A stretch of 42,931 nt of DNA, taken from positions 1 through 42,931 of the forward strand of contig NZ_JHYG01000015.1 in assembly GCF_000687875.1 (NCBI RefSeq), read 5' to 3'. The notes beneath the pieces were generated by a model. It saw only the letters and a list, made by a program, of their open reading frames with translations. It searched no databases and had not been told where the DNA came from. Source of the stretch: Acidocella facilis ATCC 35904 (GTDB lineage: Bacteria; Pseudomonadota; Alphaproteobacteria; Acetobacterales; Acetobacteraceae). This document shows, piece after piece, positions 1 through 8,649 of this stretch (positions are counted from its first letter, which is position 1; each line of letters opens with the position of its first letter). Position numbers and translations under genes: made by a program.

Positions 1-269
1 TATTCAAAATCCGGCGTATCCGCCAGGGTTTTGAATAGCGCTTCCCAAACGCCCGCATGAGACCAACGCCGGAACCGCGCATGTACCGCCGTCCATTTGC
101 CAAACATCTCCGGCAAATCTCGCCAACGCGCCGCATTGCCAGCCATCCATAAGATCGCATCAACAAAAAGTCGGTTGTCCACCCCGCTTCGGCCAGGGGT
201 GCCAACACGGCCAGGCAAGTGACCCTCAATGCGGTTCCATTGTTCGTCCGTCAGTGTCCGTCTGCTCAA
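1..269 (-). CDS. IS5-family transposase, N-terminal part (cut by window edge)
   Basis: Reverse-strand translation from a TTG at 269 gives about 89 residues beginning LSRRTLTDEQWNRIEGHLPG, then GVDNRLFVDAILWMAGNAAR and a WRDLP motif. This is the typical start of IS5-family (IS427-like) DDE transposases, which move their element by cut-and-paste or copy-out. A strong GAGGAGG Shine-Dalgarno sits 8 bases before the TTG, which supports this start. The frame is open to base 1, so the catalytic DDE domain lies outside the window and intactness cannot be judged. Such elements often encode the transposase in two overlapping frames, and this would be the first. Family assignment is confident; the subgroup is from memory. 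Confidence 0.85.
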   Translation of the reverse strand, partial: MSRRTLTDEQWNRIEGHLPGRVGTPGRSGVDNRLFVDAILWMAGNAARWRDLPEMFGKWTAVHARFRRWSHAGVWEALFKTLADTPDFE

Positions 270-321
270 GGCAAGAACCCTCCTCAAGCCTTGAATCAGA
301 AATCACAAACAAAGGGAATCT
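1..321 (-). mobile_element. IS5-family insertion sequence, one end
   Basis: The transposase fragment is followed by about 50 non-coding bases, and the element probably ends near 321, where the reverse strand reads AGATTCCCTTTG just inside a TA. That would be a plausible terminal repeat, but the other end is not in the window, so the boundary is a guess. Between here and base 519 I see no convincing gene. A plus-strand frame from 352 encodes a basic start and one hydrophobic segment, but then runs antisense through the AraC gene. Confidence 0.4.
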
Positions 322-519
322 ATGAATGCAGACACGACCTAGGCCGAGCAAATGCCGAGAAAAGCGCGTAGGAATGATAGTCGTCGCAAGACTCCGAACC
401 CGGAGGATCGCCTTTACGGGCAATTGGCTCTGTTCGTCGGTTGGCCTATTGCTCTCATAGGCGCCGTGATGCTGGCTGAAGACTTTGGTGAGATCTTGAG
501 GCGTATAGTTACGTTGAAC

Positions 520-1419
520 TCAGACCATCACTGCCAGGCCCGGCGAAGCGCGCAAGCGGGCGATGTCGCGGGCCGGGGGCTCTCCAAAATGGCGGCGATA
601 TTCGCGGCTGAACTGCGTCGGGCTTTCATATCCCACGCGGTAGGCGACGGTCGTTACGTCCAGGTCCTGGACCAGCATCAGGCTGCGCGCATCTTGCAGC
701 CTGAGTTGCTTCTGGAATTGCAGCGGCGTTATCGCCGTCACGGCGCGGAAATGCTCATGCAGACTGGAGGGGCTCATGCCGACTTCCGCGGCGAGCCTCT
801 CGATGCTGAACCGTTCGCGGAAATTCTTGCCGATCCAGGCGATCGCCCGGCCAATCTCGGCCACGCGGCCCTGGCTGGCGGTGATGTGGCGCATCCGCGC
901 GCCATCTGGCCCCGCGAGCAGGCGATATAGAATTTCCTGCTCGGCAAGCGGCCCGAGCACGGGCAGCGCGGCCGGATCGTCCAAAAGGCGCAGCAGGCGG
1001 AGGGCTGCGTCGAGCAGGGACGCGCTGGCGTCGGAAACGGTCTTGCCCGTCGGCACCGAAGCGGCGCCGGGCGGCAGCGGCACACGCAGGGTCAGGTTTC
1101 CCAGCATCACCGGATCGAAATCGAGATACAGGCAGAGATAGGGCTTGTCCGGTCTCGCCTCCACCACATGGCCGAGCGCTGGCAGATCGTAGGTCACGAT
1201 CCCATAGCGCCCCGGACTATATCGGAATAGGCGCTCGCCCATCGTGACGTCTTTGCGCCCCTGCGCCACAAGACATAGTTGCGGCCGGTAGACATTCGGC
1301 ATCGGCATCGTCACCGTAGAAGAGCGAACGAGTGTCAGACGCTCCATCGCGGTCGCCTGGAACCCGTCCTGCGAGGTGTGGCGTGCAATGACAGCCGCGA
1401 TATCAGCCAGCGCTTCCAT
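520..1419 (-). CDS. AraC-family transcriptional regulator
   Basis: A protein of about 299 residues. The N-terminal two thirds match the AraC_N (PF06719-type) sensor domain, with the conserved stretch PQLCLVAQGRK. The C-terminal 100 residues carry the double helix-turn-helix: FSIERLAAEVGMSPSSLHEHF, then VAYRVGYESPTQFSREYRRHF. I prefer the ATG at 1419 (MEALADIAAV). The frame can also be opened from a TTG at 1485, but family members usually start near the former. It is divergent from an aldo/keto reductase with about 170 bases between them, the arrangement of YqhC-type regulators that control an adjacent oxidoreductase. That regulatory link is inference. Confidence 0.9.
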   Translation of the reverse strand: MEALADIAAVIARHTSQDGFQATAMERLTLVRSSTVTMPMPNVYRPQLCLVAQGRKDVTMGERLFRYSPGRYGIVTYDLPALGHVVEARPDKPYLCLYLDFDPVMLGNLTLRVPLPPGAASVPTGKTVSDASASLLDAALRLLRLLDDPAALPVLGPLAEQEILYRLLAGPDGARMRHITASQGRVAEIGRAIAWIGKNFRERFSIERLAAEVGMSPSSLHEHFRAVTAITPLQFQKQLRLQDARSLMLVQDLDVTTVAYRVGYESPTQFSREYRRHFGEPPARDIARLRASPGLAVMV

Positions 1420-1586
1420 GGGCTGAGCATCGCATGCACATGCGAGAGCGACAATGCGGAGCCCGGCTTCTGGAGGATTGGGCAAGAAACTCGGCGCATC
1501 AGGCTAACCGCTCAGCATCACCACACCTCAAACTATGAGAATAGCCCAAGGGACGGCCGTTTGGGCGCGGATAAATTGGAGCCTGC

Positions 1587-2540
1587 ATGATGAGTGACAA
1601 GATAAGCCCACCCGCCGTCGCGCTCGGGACCTGGGCCTGGGGCGATAGCGGCGAGGCCGGGGACGGCTATTTCGGCAGCAGCCTCACGCTGGACGGTCTG
1701 GAAGAATTGGTCACGAAGGCGCATGCGTGCGGATTCACCTTCTGGGATACTGCCCGCGTCTACGGCATGGGCCGTGCGGAAACCCGTCTCGGACAGGTTT
1801 TGAAGCGCTTCCCCCGCGGCGACTATCAGCTCTCTACGAAGTTTACGCCGCAGGCGGCGGGACGCGATGACGACCCGGTGGCGGAGATGCTGGAGCAGAG
1901 CCTGGCCAGCTTGAATACCGATATAATCGACCTCTATTGGATTCATAATCCTGCCGACGTCATGCGGTGGACGCCGCACCTGATTCCTTTGCTGAAGAGT
2001 GGAAAGGTCAAACATGTTGGCGTCTCGAATCACAGTTTGGACGATCTAAAGCGCGCCGATCAGATCCTCGGCGAGGCTGGATTCCGGGTCGGAGCCATCC
2101 AGAACCATTACAGCCTGCTCTATCGCAACCCCGAACATGCCGGCATCCTGGCGCATTCTCGTACCCTCGGCATTCCCTTCTTTGCCTACATGGTGCTGGA
2201 ACAGGGCGCCTTGACCGGCCGATATGGTCCGGCGAACCCGCTGCCAACAGGCAGCAGGCGGGCGGAAATTTATAATGGCATGCTGTCTCGGGTGGAAGCG
2301 CTGACGGATAAGCTCACCTCCATCGGCAAGACGCATAATGCAGTGGCCGCCGAAATCGCGGTCGCCTGGGCCATCGCCAAGGGGGCCGTTCCGATCATTG
2401 GCGTAACCAAGCCTCAGCATGTCGGGGGCCTGGTCAGAGCCCGCGACATTGCGCTTACCGGTGAGGAGATCGCAGATCTGGAGGCCGTGGCCGACGCTGC
2501 CCAAGTGAACACACGAGGCTGGTGGGAAAAGGAAATGTGA
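1587..2540 (+). CDS. Aldo/keto reductase family oxidoreductase
   Basis: A 317-residue NAD(P)H-dependent carbonyl reductase of the AKR barrel fold. The catalytic tetrad is visible as Asp54 and Tyr59 (FWDTARVYG), Lys85 (LSTKF) and His120 (YWIHNP). The C-terminal cofactor-binding loop is VPIIGVTKPQHV. GGAG lies 5 bases before the ATG at 1587; a second ATG follows directly at 1590 and either may be used. The length is normal for the family. The physiological substrate cannot be read from sequence. The divergent AraC regulator is the likely controller, suggesting induction by an aldehyde or ketone. Confidence 0.9.
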   Translation: MMSDKISPPAVALGTWAWGDSGEAGDGYFGSSLTLDGLEELVTKAHACGFTFWDTARVYGMGRAETRLGQVLKRFPRGDYQLSTKFTPQAAGRDDDPVAEMLEQSLASLNTDIIDLYWIHNPADVMRWTPHLIPLLKSGKVKHVGVSNHSLDDLKRADQILGEAGFRVGAIQNHYSLLYRNPEHAGILAHSRTLGIPFFAYMVLEQGALTGRYGPANPLPTGSRRAEIYNGMLSRVEALTDKLTSIGKTHNAVAAEIAVAWAIAKGAVPIIGVTKPQHVGGLVRARDIALTGEEIADLEAVADAAQVNTRGWWEKEM

Positions 2541-2573
2541 TGAGCAGCCCTGCTGCAGAAGAATTCTTCGCAC

Positions 2574-3476
2574 TCACATCCATGAAGCGTTTTTGCCAAA
2601 CCAATCGGCGAGAAACGCAATCAGCCGGCGCAGCTTTGCGGGGACGAGCGATGCTGATGGATAGACGACATGAATATCAAGGCTTTCGGTCGTGTAGTCC
2701 GGCAAGAGCTGCTCCAGCCGGTTCGTCTGGAGATATTCGGAAAAGACGAAAGCCGGCCCATAAACAATGCCCGCTCCCGCGAGAGCGGCGTTCAAAAGAA
2801 TATCCATGTTATCCGCGGCAATCTTTGCCGTCCCGGAAATCTTGCTGGTTATGCCGTTATGATCGGTAAAACACCAATCGCCAATCGTGGTGGCGCGGCT
2901 AAAGGCGAGGCGGTCAAAATTCCGCAAATCAGCAGGGTTTTGCGGGCGCCCTTTTTTGGCGATGTAAGAGGGCGAGGCGCAGGCTAGCATGTTTGTGCGC
3001 GCGAGTTTTCGCGCGACGAGGCTTGAATCCGCAAGGCTGCCGATCCGGATCGCCAGATCAAACCCGCCGGCGACAAGATCGGTGATCTGGTCGGTCAAAC
3101 TCAGCTCAATTCTTAAGCCAGGATACTGCCCGATGAAGGCCGCCAGGGGCGCGCCCAAATGCCGCGGGCCAAAGCTGGCGGGGGCTGCGATACGCAACAG
3201 GCCACGCGGCTCGTCCTGTAATTGCTGGGCGGCGTTGTCGGCGTCTTCCAGGGATTCCAAAATCTTGCGGCTGCGATGGTAATAATCCTCGCCAGCCTCG
3301 GTCATATGCAGCTTTCGCGTCGTGCGGTGGAGGAGCCGCACCCCGAGCGCCGCCTCCAGGGCGGACACATGCTTGCCCGCCATGGCCGGCGTCACCCCAA
3401 GTGCGCGCCCCGCCGCGGCCAAGCTGCCCTGCTCAACGGTCGTGACAAAAACTGAGAGGCTTAACAGCCGGTCCAT
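2574..3476 (-). CDS. LysR-family transcriptional regulator
   Basis: A 300-residue LysR-type regulator. Residues 1-60 form the winged helix-turn-helix (GSLAAAGRALGVTPAMAGKH, then LEAALGVRLLHRTTR). The rest is a periplasmic-binding-like effector domain with the characteristic GFDLAIRIG motif. It belongs to the large YafC/DsdC-like branch of one-domain-sensor LysRs. It is divergent from the alpha/beta-hydrolase gene, with 110 bases between the start codons, and LysR regulators usually control the divergent neighbour. It converges on the aldo/keto reductase with a 33-base gap. The inducer is unknown. Confidence 0.92.
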   Translation of the reverse strand: MDRLLSLSVFVTTVEQGSLAAAGRALGVTPAMAGKHVSALEAALGVRLLHRTTRKLHMTEAGEDYYHRSRKILESLEDADNAAQQLQDEPRGLLRIAAPASFGPRHLGAPLAAFIGQYPGLRIELSLTDQITDLVAGGFDLAIRIGSLADSSLVARKLARTNMLACASPSYIAKKGRPQNPADLRNFDRLAFSRATTIGDWCFTDHNGITSKISGTAKIAADNMDILLNAALAGAGIVYGPAFVFSEYLQTNRLEQLLPDYTTESLDIHVVYPSASLVPAKLRRLIAFLADWFGKNASWM

Positions 3477-3494
3477 GTTGATTCGATCACCTTA

Positions 3495-3550
3495 TTATCG
3501 AGTGTAGCTCACTATAACGGGATTATCGTTTAAATGGGATACTCTTATCG
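3495..3550. promoter_or_regulatory. Candidate LysR operator/promoter region
   Basis: The gap between the divergent LysR and hydrolase genes is much more AT-rich than its flanks. It contains a dyad AGTG-tagct-CACT at 3501-3513, framed by TTAT and ATAA. It also has three copies of TTATCG, at 3495-3500, 3523-3528 and 3545-3550. LysR proteins bind imperfect dyads of T-N11-A type in exactly this position, so the dyad is a reasonable operator candidate. No clear -35/-10 pair was assigned. Confidence 0.4.
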
Positions 3551-3586
3551 TCCTGGCCAGATTTCATGCATAGAAAGGACATCGAC

Positions 3587-4750
3587 ATGCTGGTCTCCGC
3601 GAACGGTATCACGCTCCACGCCGAAACGGCGGGATATGGTGATTTGGCGCTGGTATTTCTTCCCTATTTCGGCGGCACGGCGCGCAGCTGGGCGCCCGTC
3701 ATTGAGGCGCTGCCTGGTTGGGTTCGCAGCATCGCGCTGGATCTGCGGGGGTGGGGCGGTTCAGACCGGCCGGATACAGGCTATGATATCGCGACATTGG
3801 CGGATGACGTGCAGGCCGCCATCTCAGCGTTAGGGTTGCGGCGTTACATCCTGGTCGGCCACTCCATGGGAGGAAAAATAGCCCAGCTGCTGGCCTCGCG
3901 CCGCCCTGCGGGGCTTGAGGGGCTGGTGCTGGTGGCGCCTTCGCCCGCGCAAGGCAAAATACTTTCCGATGCCGAACGCGAAGGCATGGCGGGGGCGTAT
4001 AATAGTGCCGAGGCCATCTCCTGGACGATCGACAACATCCTGGCTGGATCAAAGCTGAAGCCGGAATGGCGCGCGCAGATCATCGCCGACAGCTTAAGCG
4101 GCAGCGCCGCGGCGAAAGCATTCTGGCCGGCTTGCGCCATTGCCGAGGATGTCAGCGCCGAGCTGCAATCGATCAATGTCCCGGTTCTGGTTTTGGGCGG
4201 TGAATTTGACAGGGTGGACAGCGTCGAGATGTTGCGGACAATCGTGCTTCCGGCATTGCCCGCCGCGAAATTCAAAATCATAGCCGGGGTCGGACATCTC
4301 ATTCCTTATGAAGCGCCTGAAGCGTTGGCGCGGCTGCTTCGTGCTTATATTTCCGAATTGAAACTTGGCGAGCCGAAGCTGACCTTGCAGCCGGAAGATT
4401 TCGCCAGCAGGTTTGATCAGGCATTTTGTAGAGGAGACCTGGATGGGTTGATGGCGCTCTTTTGCCAGGATGCCATGATGCGCATGACTGACGGTACGCT
4501 CGTCAACGGCGCCACAGCCTTGCGTAAAGCCCTTGGCGACCTCATTGCAACGGCACCGAAGCTGCGTAACAGCATCCGCCGGATGATTGTAAATCAGAAG
4601 ACCGCCTTGTTGCTGCTCGACTGGGAGCTGTGTATCGCACAACCGGGTGGACAAGACATCGTCCAGCGAGGGACCGCGACGCAGATATTGGAGTGCTGTC
4701 CCGATGGACATTGGCGCTTACTGATTTCCAATCCTTTAGGGATTGCATGA
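3587..4750 (+). CDS. Alpha/beta-hydrolase with C-terminal SnoaL/NTF2-like domain
   Basis: A 387-residue two-domain protein. Residues 1-260 are an alpha/beta-hydrolase with nucleophile Ser93 in GHSMGG, acid Asp208 (GGEFDR) and His237 (GVGHLIP). Residues from about 268 to the end resemble a SnoaL/NTF2-like cone fold (FDQAFCRGDLDGLMALF, later a WELC strand). I chose the ATG at 3587 because AAAGGA lies 7 bases upstream; the frame also opens at 3566 without a ribosome site. It probably hydrolyses a small ester, lactone or similar substrate, which is not determinable here. Divergence from the LysR gene suggests local regulation. The fusion of a hydrolase to an NTF2-like domain is uncommon but known. 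Confidence 0.85.
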   Translation: MLVSANGITLHAETAGYGDLALVFLPYFGGTARSWAPVIEALPGWVRSIALDLRGWGGSDRPDTGYDIATLADDVQAAISALGLRRYILVGHSMGGKIAQLLASRRPAGLEGLVLVAPSPAQGKILSDAEREGMAGAYNSAEAISWTIDNILAGSKLKPEWRAQIIADSLSGSAAAKAFWPACAIAEDVSAELQSINVPVLVLGGEFDRVDSVEMLRTIVLPALPAAKFKIIAGVGHLIPYEAPEALARLLRAYISELKLGEPKLTLQPEDFASRFDQAFCRGDLDGLMALFCQDAMMRMTDGTLVNGATALRKALGDLIATAPKLRNSIRRMIVNQKTALLLLDWELCIAQPGGQDIVQRGTATQILECCPDGHWRLLISNPLGIA

Positions 4751-4786
4751 CCAGCCCACATATGAAATGGCGCGCTGATACGGAAT

Positions 4787-5689
4787 TCAGAGCGGCCGGC
4801 GCCGGGCCGTTCCCGCCTGCAGGCGGGGATAGAACACGCTCACCGCCAGGCCGCAAATGACCAGCAGGGCCGCGCCCAGCTTCCAGGCCGGCATCGGCTC
4901 GTGCAGCCATAAAACCGCGCTGCCCATGCCAAAAACCGGCACCAGCAGCGCCATCGGGGTAATGGTGGCCGAGGGGTAGCGGGCGAGCAGCATGCCCCAG
5001 CAGGCATAGCCGAACCAGCTATTGCCGACGGCTTGCCAGATCAGCGCCGCCCAGCCGCCCAGCGTGGCGTGGCTGACGGCATGGGCCATCGCCGTCGGGC
5101 CTTCGGTGAGCAGGGACAGGCCCAGCAGCGGCGGCGCCGAAAACAGGCTGCTCCAGGCCACGTAGGCGAGAAAATTATCCGGCCGTCCTTCGCGGGAGAC
5201 GATATTGCCGCTGGCCCAGCAGCTGGCCGCCATCAGCACCAGGGCCAGGCCAAGAGGCGTGGTGTGGCCATTCACATGCGCCGCGATCACCAGAATGCCG
5301 GCGATGGCCAGCAGGCAGGCGACAATCTGAAAGCCGCGCAGCCGTTCGCCATTGCGCAGCATCGCCAGGAAGATGGTGATGAACACCTGCACCTGGATGA
5401 CCAGCGAGGCCAGGCCGGGCGAGATATGCCCGCTCAGCGCCAGAAACAGCAACCCGAACTGGCCGGTGCCGATCAGCAGCCCGTAGGCGGCGAGGTTGCG
5501 CCAGCTTACATTGGGGCGGGGCAGCAGAAACACCAGCGGCAAGGCGGCGAGGGTGAAGCGCAGCCCGGCGAAGAGGAAGGGCGGAAACTGCTCCAGCCCC
5601 AGCCGCGCGACGACGAAATTGCTGCCCCAGATCGCCATCACCGCCAGGGCCAGCAGGGCATGCCGCAGGCTGAGTGTCGTATGGTGCAT
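4787..5689 (-). CDS. EamA/DMT-family transporter
   Basis: A 300-residue inner-membrane protein with about ten hydrophobic segments in two EamA halves. The first half begins LALAVMAIWGSNFVVARLGL, the classic RhaT/YdcZ-type signature. The second contains a GSAVLWLHEP segment. Family members export amino acids, metabolites or drugs by proton exchange; the substrate is unknown. The start at 5689 (MHHTTLSLRH) is preferred because a GGGGGGA ribosome site lies 5 bases upstream. A longer form from 5728 would add 13 polar residues. It is transcribed away from the T6SS operon and is probably unrelated to it. Confidence 0.88.
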   Translation of the reverse strand: MHHTTLSLRHALLALAVMAIWGSNFVVARLGLEQFPPFLFAGLRFTLAALPLVFLLPRPNVSWRNLAAYGLLIGTGQFGLLFLALSGHISPGLASLVIQVQVFITIFLAMLRNGERLRGFQIVACLLAIAGILVIAAHVNGHTTPLGLALVLMAASCWASGNIVSREGRPDNFLAYVAWSSLFSAPPLLGLSLLTEGPTAMAHAVSHATLGGWAALIWQAVGNSWFGYACWGMLLARYPSATITPMALLVPVFGMGSAVLWLHEPMPAWKLGAALLVICGLAVSVFYPRLQAGTARRRPL

Positions 5690-6098
5690 CCGCAATCCCC
5701 CCGTTGAAGCCGTTTTGCGCGTCGGCATGTGGATTTAGCGCAGGTTCGGCGGGCAGGGGGAATGGGACCGCGCGCAGAGCTCGCCTGCGCGCGGCGCGAG
5801 ATCCTGATGTCAGGGGCGCAGGCACCGCAAACGGAATTGCAGGATGCCTGGCCGCCGCGGGGCCGCGATGATGGCCAGCCTACGCCCGCGCGGGTCGTTC
5901 CGGCCTGCCGACAAATCCCCGCCCCCGGGCATGGTGATATCATAATGAAGGTGATAGCATCGCCCCGCCCAGCCTTGCGGCTGTGCAACATTTGGGGAAA
6001 TGTTCGGAATCAGGCATTGCGGGCCAAGCCGGGCCCCGCGCGGCCGGGCTGGAGGCGGTCTCGCCGTTTCCGGGACGACAGGAACGGATGGGTGGGTC
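5690..6098. other. 409-base intergenic region upstream of vgrG
   Basis: No convincing gene is present. The region is mostly GC-rich, with a short AT-richer island around 5930-5960 that contains GGTGATA twice (5933-5939 and 5950-5956). It must hold the promoters for the leftward permease and the rightward T6SS operon, but I could not assign a clear sigma70 or sigma54 promoter. Confidence 0.45.
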
Positions 6099-8036
6099 AT
6101 GGGCGGAGAGTTAGATTTTTTAACGATCACGACGCCGTTGCCGGATGCGAGCTTCGGGATCGCCGCCGTCAATGGCAGCGAGCGCCTGAGCCGGCCCTTC
6201 CAATATACTGTCCAGCTGCATTCCGGCAGCGCGCTGCTGGATGCGAACAGCCTGCTCGACAAGGCGGTGACGGTGAGCATCGCGGCGCCGGATGGCGGCG
6301 CGGCCAGCCGCTACATCTCCGGCCTGGTCAATGCGGTGCGGCAATTGCCCTCGCAATCCACCACGCTGTGGCAATATGAAATCAGCGTCGTGCCGAAGCT
6401 CTGGTTCCTGAGCCAGACCATGGATTGCCGCTTCTATCAGAAGCAATCGGTGCTCGACATCGTCAAATATGTGCTGGGCAAATTCAGCGTCGCGGTCAGC
6501 GACAAGACCAGCGGCAGCTTTCCCGTCCGCGATTATGTGGTGCAATTCAACGAATCCTATCTGCATTTCATCCAGCGGCTGATGGAAGATGCCGGGATTT
6601 TCTATTTCTTCACCCATAGCGAGGGCGCCCACACGATGGTGCTGGCCAACGCCAACACCGCCTTCGCGGATATTGCCGCGCCGCAGATCTATCTCGATGA
6701 GACCCATGGCGGGTTCGGTGTGCTGAATAGCTGGCACCGGATGGACCGCACGGTGATGGGCAGCGTGCGCCGGGATGATTATAATCCGGTGACGGATACG
6801 CTCGCCCCCGGCGCGATCACCGGCACCGAGAGCACGGTGCTGCAGGCCTCCGCCGCTTCGCAGCGCACCCATTATGGCTGGCCGGCGGTGCGCGATGCCA
6901 CCAGCAACGCCAAAACCCTGGCCAAGACCCATATGCTGGCGGCGGAAGCCGGGGCGCAGCTTTATACCGGCTCCGGCCAGGTCGCGGATTTCATCGCCGG
7001 CGGCAAATTCACTTTGATGAACGATCCCACCACGGGGGCCGGCACGGAATATGTGATCCAGTCGCTCGGGCTGCATGTGGTGGACAGCAAGGCCGGCGGC
7101 CAGGGCGGCCACCGCGCCTCGATTTCCGCCAGCATCGTCGCCTTCCCCTCCAAGACGACCTACCAGGACGAACCCGCCTATGCCGCGCCGGTGATGGCCG
7201 GGATGTACAGCGCCATCGTCATCGGGCCGAAGGGCGAGGAAATCTACACGGATGATCTCGGCCGCATCCAGGTGCAGTTCCCCTTCGACCATGAGGGCGA
7301 CATCACCACCGATAAAACCCTCTGGGTGCGGGTGATGCAGGGCTGGTCCGGGAATAACTGGGGCAGCCAGTATATTCCGCGCATCGGCATGGAGGTGGTG
7401 GTCTCCTTCCTGGAAGGCGATGTGAACCGCCCGGTGGTGGTGGGCTGCTTGTTCAACGGCAATAACAAGCCGGTTTTCGCCGCTTCCGAGAAGAACAAGA
7501 GCGGCCTGCGCACGCGCTCCACCATGCAGGGCGGCACCGCGAATTTCAGCGAATTCTCCATCGACGATACCAAGGGCAGCGAGGCCGTGTATCTGCATGC
7601 GGAGAAGGACCTCAATATCGAGGTCGAGAACGACCGCAACGTCACCGTCACCAAGGACGAGACGGTGAAGATCGACGGCAAGAAGACCGACACGGTGAAG
7701 CAGGATTTCACCACCACCGTCTCCGAGGGCAATAAATCCACCACGGTGAGCCAGGGCAATGAATCGCTGGATGTCAGCGTCGGGACCATCACCCATAAGG
7801 CCGGGCAGTCGATCACGCTGAAGGTCGGGGGCAACTCGATCGTCATCGATACCAGCTCGATCACCCTCACCGTCGGCCCCAGCTCGGTGAAGCTCACCGC
7901 TTCCGAGGTGGATGTGAAGGGCATTCAGGTGAATGTCACCGGCCAGGCGCAGACGGCGGTGAAGGGGGCGATCGTGCAAGTCTCCGGGGATGGGATGCTG
8001 GAGCTCAAGGGCGGCATCACCATGATCAATTCGTGA
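6099..8036 (+). CDS. vgrG: VgrG spike protein of the T6SS (TssI)
   Basis: A 645-residue trimeric spike protein that caps the Hcp tube. Residues 1 to about 370 are the gp27-like part (FLTITTPLPDASFGIAAVNG and FYFFTHSEGAHTMVL). An OB/gp5-like domain follows at about 380-460 (GRIQVQFPFDHEGD, then WGSQYIPRIGMEVVVSFLEG). The C-terminus is a regular beta-helix of short repeats ending GGITMINS. No extra toxin domain follows, so this is a structural VgrG and not an evolved one. The ATG at 6099 is chosen because GGAACGGA precedes it and the next residues fit the family. It is the first gene of the rightward T6SS operon. Confidence 0.95.
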   Translation: MGGELDFLTITTPLPDASFGIAAVNGSERLSRPFQYTVQLHSGSALLDANSLLDKAVTVSIAAPDGGAASRYISGLVNAVRQLPSQSTTLWQYEISVVPKLWFLSQTMDCRFYQKQSVLDIVKYVLGKFSVAVSDKTSGSFPVRDYVVQFNESYLHFIQRLMEDAGIFYFFTHSEGAHTMVLANANTAFADIAAPQIYLDETHGGFGVLNSWHRMDRTVMGSVRRDDYNPVTDTLAPGAITGTESTVLQASAASQRTHYGWPAVRDATSNAKTLAKTHMLAAEAGAQLYTGSGQVADFIAGGKFTLMNDPTTGAGTEYVIQSLGLHVVDSKAGGQGGHRASISASIVAFPSKTTYQDEPAYAAPVMAGMYSAIVIGPKGEEIYTDDLGRIQVQFPFDHEGDITTDKTLWVRVMQGWSGNNWGSQYIPRIGMEVVVSFLEGDVNRPVVVGCLFNGNNKPVFAASEKNKSGLRTRSTMQGGTANFSEFSIDDTKGSEAVYLHAEKDLNIEVENDRNVTVTKDETVKIDGKKTDTVKQDFTTTVSEGNKSTTVSQGNESLDVSVGTITHKAGQSITLKVGGNSIVIDTSSITLTVGPSSVKLTASEVDVKGIQVNVTGQAQTAVKGAIVQVSGDGMLELKGGITMINS

Positions 8037-8055
8037 CGCGGGGAGGGCACATAAA

Positions 8056-8649
8056 ATGAGTGCTGCGACGCAGAGCAAATTATCCGCCGCCGCCCTGCCG
8101 GTGGTGCTGCAGCGCGCGGATCTGCAGGGGCCGGCGCTGGCCAGCGTGGACGGGTTGGAGAGCGTGGAGGCCGTGGTCGCCGCCCTGGCCCAGGCCGGGT
8201 TCGGCATTGAGGCGACGCGGGTGCTGGCCCATGCCCTGCCCAAGCGCGAGGCGGTCTGGTGGGCCTGCATGTGCGCCCTGCACACTGCCCCGGCGGCGCT
8301 GCCGGAGCCGGACCGCAAGGCGCGTGAGCAGGCCGAGGGCTGGGTGCGCCAGCAGGGCATGACGCAAGCCCGGGCGGCGATGGATGAAGCCCGGCGCGCC
8401 GGCTTTCAAAGCCCCGAGGCCTGGGCCGGGGTGGCGGCGTTCTGGAGCGGGGACTCGCTGGCGCCGCCGGAGGCGCCGGCGGTGACGCCGCCGCCGCATC
8501 TCACCGGCATTGCGGTGGCGGGGGCGCTGGCCCTGGCCTCGGTGCGCGGCGATGCCGCCCGGCAGCCGCAGCGCCTGGCGATGTTCCTGCAATCCGCCCG
8601 CGATATCGCCGCCGGCGGTCCGGGCCGCCTGCCGCCGGAGGCGCCATGA
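8056..8649 (+). CDS. DUF6931-like T6SS-associated protein
   Basis: A 197-residue alanine-rich, soluble protein. The segment KREAVWWACMCALHT and a C-terminal GALALASVRGDAARQPQRLA region resemble the DUF6931 family, often encoded beside vgrG or PAAR genes. No enzymatic motif or signal peptide is visible. GGGAGGG precedes the ATG by 8 bases, and its stop overlaps the start of tagH (ATGA), so the two are co-translated. By position it could be an adaptor or regulator for the spike or its cargo; this is inference. The family name is from memory and only moderately certain. Confidence 0.7.
   Translation: MSAATQSKLSAAALPVVLQRADLQGPALASVDGLESVEAVVAALAQAGFGIEATRVLAHALPKREAVWWACMCALHTAPAALPEPDRKAREQAEGWVRQQGMTQARAAMDEARRAGFQSPEAWAGVAAFWSGDSLAPPEAPAVTPPPHLTGIAVAGALALASVRGDAARQPQRLAMFLQSARDIAAGGPGRLPPEAP

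Noticed and set aside
352-930. Plus-strand frame of 192 codons with a hydrophobic segment near its start
   Set aside because: Two thirds of it runs antisense through the AraC gene, whose domains are clear. The first 55 codons could be a gene remnant, but no family is recognisable and no ribosome site is seen.
2558-2569. GAAGAATTCTTC palindrome between the aldo/keto reductase and LysR genes
   Set aside because: There is no room for a hairpin loop and no T tract; likely chance.
5933-5956. Direct repeat of GGTGATA upstream of vgrG as an operator
   Set aside because: Two 7-base copies in a 409-base gap can arise by chance and no dyad or promoter supports it.
6120-8360. Minus-strand open frame of 746 codons opposite vgrG
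   Set aside because: It is a mirror frame of high-GC coding DNA, rich in His/Arg/Gly with no domain, opposite a certain gene.
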